This document shows, in pieces, positions 61,404-64,000 of a DNA stretch of 64,000 nucleotides. How positions within the stretch are numbered: the first letter of the stretch is position 1; the number at the start of each line of letters is the position of its first letter. The notes under the pieces were generated by a model. The model searched no databases. It saw only the letters and a program-made list of their open reading frames with translations, and was not told where the DNA came from. The position numbers and the translations under genes are program-made. This stretch comes from Blastocatellia bacterium (lineage in GTDB: Bacteria; Acidobacteriota; Blastocatellia; Chloracidobacteriales; JADJPF01), in the NCBI GenBank assembly GCA_016713405.1, contig JADJPF010000004.1:310001-374000 (forward strand), written 5' to 3'.

Positions 61404-62306
61404 GTGTTGCAAAGTGTGGAAAGACCTGAAGAATTAAAACAAAAAGTTAGAGAATTTTGGAATGAAAACCCTTGTGGGACTAAGTTTGCTCAAGCAGAAA
61501 TTGGTACAGTAGAATTTTTTAATGCCATTGAAAAACATCGCTATGAAACTGAATGGCATATTTTAGAAATGGCTAATTTTCCTGCTTGGAAAGGAAAAAC
61601 TGTTTTAGAAGTAGGCTGTGGTTTAGGCACCGATGCTGTACAATTTGCCCGTGCAGGTGCTATTTATACTGGCGTAGATTTAACCCCACGTTCTATTGAA
61701 CTTGTAGGAAAACGTTTTCAACAGCAAAATCTAACAGGTAATTTTCAAGTTGCTGATGCTGAAAACCTCCCTTTTCCTGATAACCATTTTGACCTAGTTT
61801 ATTCTCATGGAGTGTTACACCACACCCCAGACACACAAAAGGCTATTAATGAAGTTCACCGAGTAATTAAACCAGGTGGAAGAGCTTTAGTAATGCTCTA
61901 TCATCGTAATTCTTATAATTATTATGGGAATATTATGTTTTTTCGTCGTTTTGGAGCTAAATTACTTCAATATGAATGGGGGCCAAAAGTAGTTAATTTA
62001 ATTACTAAAGAAGATATTAATGCCCTTAAACGTCTGCAAAACGATATGAAAAAAAATCCTGAACAATTTTTTTCCCAAGAAGAGTTTCTTAATCAAAATA
62101 CTGATGGTGCTGGAAATCCTTTGGCTCGGGTTTATAACCGATCGGAGGCAGCACAGCTATTTTCACGTTTTGGGAAAGTGGAAACAGCCGTAAGATTCCT
62201 TAATAAGCGTTGGATTCCTATTATTGGTAAATTTTTACCCAAAGCTATAGAATCACCCTTAGCCCGACTTTGGGGTTGGCATTTATGGATTATTGCAAAT
62301 AAGTAG
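61404..62306 (+). CDS. class I SAM-dependent methyltransferase
   Basis: The 300 residues hold a type-11 methyltransferase: VLEVGCGLGTDAVQFARAG, YTGVDLTPRSIEL, ADAENLPFPDNHFDLVYSHGVLHHTPD and KPGGRALVMLYH. The C-terminal region is typical of glycan-cluster methyltransferases (KRWIPIIGKFLPKAIE). The start is GTG at 61404; an AGGA site is about ten bases upstream and no ATG is suitable. It follows asnB after five bases, so the two are coupled. Confidence 0.88.
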   Translation: MLQSVERPEELKQKVREFWNENPCGTKFAQAEIGTVEFFNAIEKHRYETEWHILEMANFPAWKGKTVLEVGCGLGTDAVQFARAGAIYTGVDLTPRSIELVGKRFQQQNLTGNFQVADAENLPFPDNHFDLVYSHGVLHHTPDTQKAINEVHRVIKPGGRALVMLYHRNSYNYYGNIMFFRRFGAKLLQYEWGPKVVNLITKEDINALKRLQNDMKKNPEQFFSQEEFLNQNTDGAGNPLARVYNRSEAAQLFSRFGKVETAVRFLNKRWIPIIGKFLPKAIESPLARLWGWHLWIIANK

Positions 62307-62308
62307 GG

Positions 62309-64000
62309 TTGATAAATGGCAATAAATATTGGAAAAAACTGATTTCTTTTTGGCAAAATATCCCTGAACCCCCAGCCGAAGCCGAACCACTATCAAAAAA
62401 AAGTAAATGGCTAATTATCACTGGAATTTTTCTTTTATCTTGCTTAGTCCGTTATTTACAGTATTTAGACTTCCTTCCACTACTAAAAACAGGCCAACAA
62501 GATTTTGCTGGACTAACAGCAATTCATGATGGGTTTGCTACCGAAATATTAAATAAAGGTATTGAAGCAGTATTTCCTAGCAGTGTTGCGCCAGGAGATA
62601 CTAGTTTATTACTTTATCCTCCGGGTTATCCTTTATTTTTAAGTTTGATTTATAGTTTAACTAGTAAAAATCCGGCTGGAGTACTATTTGCTCAAGGGTT
62701 GCTAGATGCTTTAGCGGCTGTGCTAGTTTTTTTTATTGCCTTAGAGCTATTTAACCGAACTATTGCAAGTATTGCTGGAATTGCTGTAGCTATATCACAC
62801 CATTTAGCTTATTACTCAATGTTGCTATTACCAGATAGTTTAGTGTCTGTTTTTGTAATGGCAGGAACGCTATTTTTAATTAAAGCTTATAAAGTTAGTT
62901 GGCATAAAGAAAAAGGCTATAAAGAACTTTTTTTAGCAGGTCTTTTTTATGGACTTTCTTGTTGGCTACGTGGTAATGCAATGTTGGTCTGGGGTTTTTG
63001 GATTATTGCATTTTTGCTAATGCGTAGGTCTATTGTTAATCCTGCACAACGCTTAGCTATTTTGATTTTAGGAACTTTTTTAGCTATTTCTCCAATAACT
63101 ATTAGAAATTATTATTTATATGGCAAATTTGTCCCTATTTCGCTAAATGTAGGAAATATTTTACAAGCGGGACTTGCTATAGCAGATCCATCTTTAGGGC
63201 TACCAACAACAGACTATGAAACTCTAGTTTGGGATGCTAAAACCTATAACCGCCCAGATTATGCCGCAAATTTAATTTCACCAGATGGATTTTTACGTGA
63301 AAAAGACCGAATAGATCGTTCGCTAAAAATTATTTCTGAACGTCCTATTTGGTATCTTGGCGTAATGCTAAATCATATCGGAATAATGACTAAATATTCT
63401 GCTTCTGCGTCGCTAATTCGCCTAGAACTTGAGGGAAGAAAAGTTGACTTAAAAGAAGCTCAAAGAACAAAAGGCTCAATATTTGGCTTATTTAGCTACT
63501 ATAGTGAATTTGGATCTTTTATAGATTACTTTAGGCCACTAGTAAGAACCTTACAGCGTATTTTTAAGGAAAGTGTTTGGATCTTTGTTATTTTAGGCTT
63601 ATTAATTAGCATAAAAAATTTTCATAGTTGGTTATTAGTTGTAACAGTTCCTTTTTATTATTTACTTGCTCAATCAACTATGCACTCAGAATTTAGATAT
63701 GTTTTACCTGCGCATTGTCTACTATTTATTTGTTATGGGGTAACTTTTTACACAATATTTATTGCAATACCTCGCCAAATTCGTAACGCAATATTAGTTC
63801 CTGATTATGCTAAACGTTTGGATGTTGCTCCTTTTGAACAGCTTACAATTCCTACTAATACTAAAGTAGATGTTAATAATTATGATCCAAATATATTAAA
63901 TTTTGATGAAGAATCTAAAACTATGGAAACTCCTATTTTAGGAGCAAATGAGCAGAAAGAAACTATATCATTTAAGCGGCCAGAACCTATTATGATGGCT
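62309..64000 (+). CDS. GT39/ArnT-like membrane glycosyltransferase, partial at window end
   Basis: The frame is open from a TAA at 62300-62302 to the window end, giving more than 560 residues. It has an N-terminal Pro/Glu-rich soluble bit, then many membrane helices, with a first loop (DFAGLTAIHDGFATEIL) and YPPGYPLFLSL that fit the GT-C fold of the PMT/ArnT type, which moves sugars from lipid carriers in the periplasm. The C-terminal 70 residues are polar. The only in-frame start is TTG 62309. An ATG at 62316 with a well-placed AGGG site is in another frame and would join if one A were missing from A6 62333-62338. Confidence 0.75.
   Translation, partial: MINGNKYWKKLISFWQNIPEPPAEAEPLSKKSKWLIITGIFLLSCLVRYLQYLDFLPLLKTGQQDFAGLTAIHDGFATEILNKGIEAVFPSSVAPGDTSLLLYPPGYPLFLSLIYSLTSKNPAGVLFAQGLLDALAAVLVFFIALELFNRTIASIAGIAVAISHHLAYYSMLLLPDSLVSVFVMAGTLFLIKAYKVSWHKEKGYKELFLAGLFYGLSCWLRGNAMLVWGFWIIAFLLMRRSIVNPAQRLAILILGTFLAISPITIRNYYLYGKFVPISLNVGNILQAGLAIADPSLGLPTTDYETLVWDAKTYNRPDYAANLISPDGFLREKDRIDRSLKIISERPIWYLGVMLNHIGIMTKYSASASLIRLELEGRKVDLKEAQRTKGSIFGLFSYYSEFGSFIDYFRPLVRTLQRIFKESVWIFVILGLLISIKNFHSWLLVVTVPFYYLLAQSTMHSEFRYVLPAHCLLFICYGVTFYTIFIAIPRQIRNAILVPDYAKRLDVAPFEQLTIPTNTKVDVNNYDPNILNFDEESKTMETPILGANEQKETISFKRPEPIMMA

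Overview
The window is AT-rich (by eye about 35-38 % GC) and densely coding. It contains no rRNA, tRNA, CRISPR array or insertion sequence that I can recognise. Several traits recall Acidobacteriota, especially Blastocatellia-like lineages: giant Ser/Thr kinases fused to STAND/WD40/formylglycine-enzyme or GGDEF/AAA/TPR modules, coiled-coil-tailed Uma2 proteins, a Tat-exported DUF362/polyferredoxin/aldo-keto reductase set, an FHA-TPR protein, a hydantoinase-type protein and PBS-lyase HEAT solenoids. The phylum assignment is inference, because no marker gene is present.

Layout. 1-5.0 kb (mostly minus): an ABC ATPase followed by a broken ABC-2 permease/M1-aminopeptidase fusion. 5.2-7.8 kb (plus): purH and an M48 metallopeptidase. 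7.8-10.7 kb (minus): a ferritin-like protein, an acyl-CoA dehydrogenase and an APH-fold kinase, an operon resembling ACAD10/11 or LvaA/LvaC. 10.8-16.2 kb (minus): a kinase-nSTAND-WD40-FGE protein split by one extra base. 16.4-23.1 kb (plus): a membrane-anchored protein and a very long, multiply frameshifted HEAT-repeat protein. 23.2-30.1 kb (mostly minus): an NAD-dependent epimerase, a split secreted protein, a split rimO, glmS and a ClpB-D2-like ATPase. 30.3-33.4 kb (minus): an SDR, a small protein and a HyuA-like subunit. 33.5-38.2 kb: two Uma2 proteins flanking a split penicillin acylase. 38.4-42.9 kb: an OPT transporter, an FHA-TPR protein and an RRM protein. 43.2-47.8 kb (minus): the DUF362/polyferredoxin/AKR operon. 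48-54.5 kb: a tandem AP2-like protein, a dicarboxylate symporter and a kinase-GGDEF-AAA-TPR protein. 54.5-64 kb: a split methyltransferase, a membrane protein, a glutaminyl cyclotransferase, and a glycan-type cluster (glycosyltransferase, asparagine synthase, methyltransferase, GT39-like membrane protein) running off the end.

The most striking global signal is that at least eight genes are interrupted. Nearly every interruption is repaired by removing one base from a short homopolymer, and the repaired frame restores an uninterrupted family-typical protein. The same-sign bias points to sequence or assembly error for most of them. The ABC-2/M1 gene is different: its lesions are of mixed sign and include an in-frame TGA, so it may be a true pseudogene.

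The best candidates for under-described biology are the two giant kinase fusions, the Tat-exported Fe-S operon with Cys/Gly-rich tails, the tandem AP2-like protein, the three-gene acyl-CoA dehydrogenase/kinase/ferritin-like operon and the HEAT solenoid.
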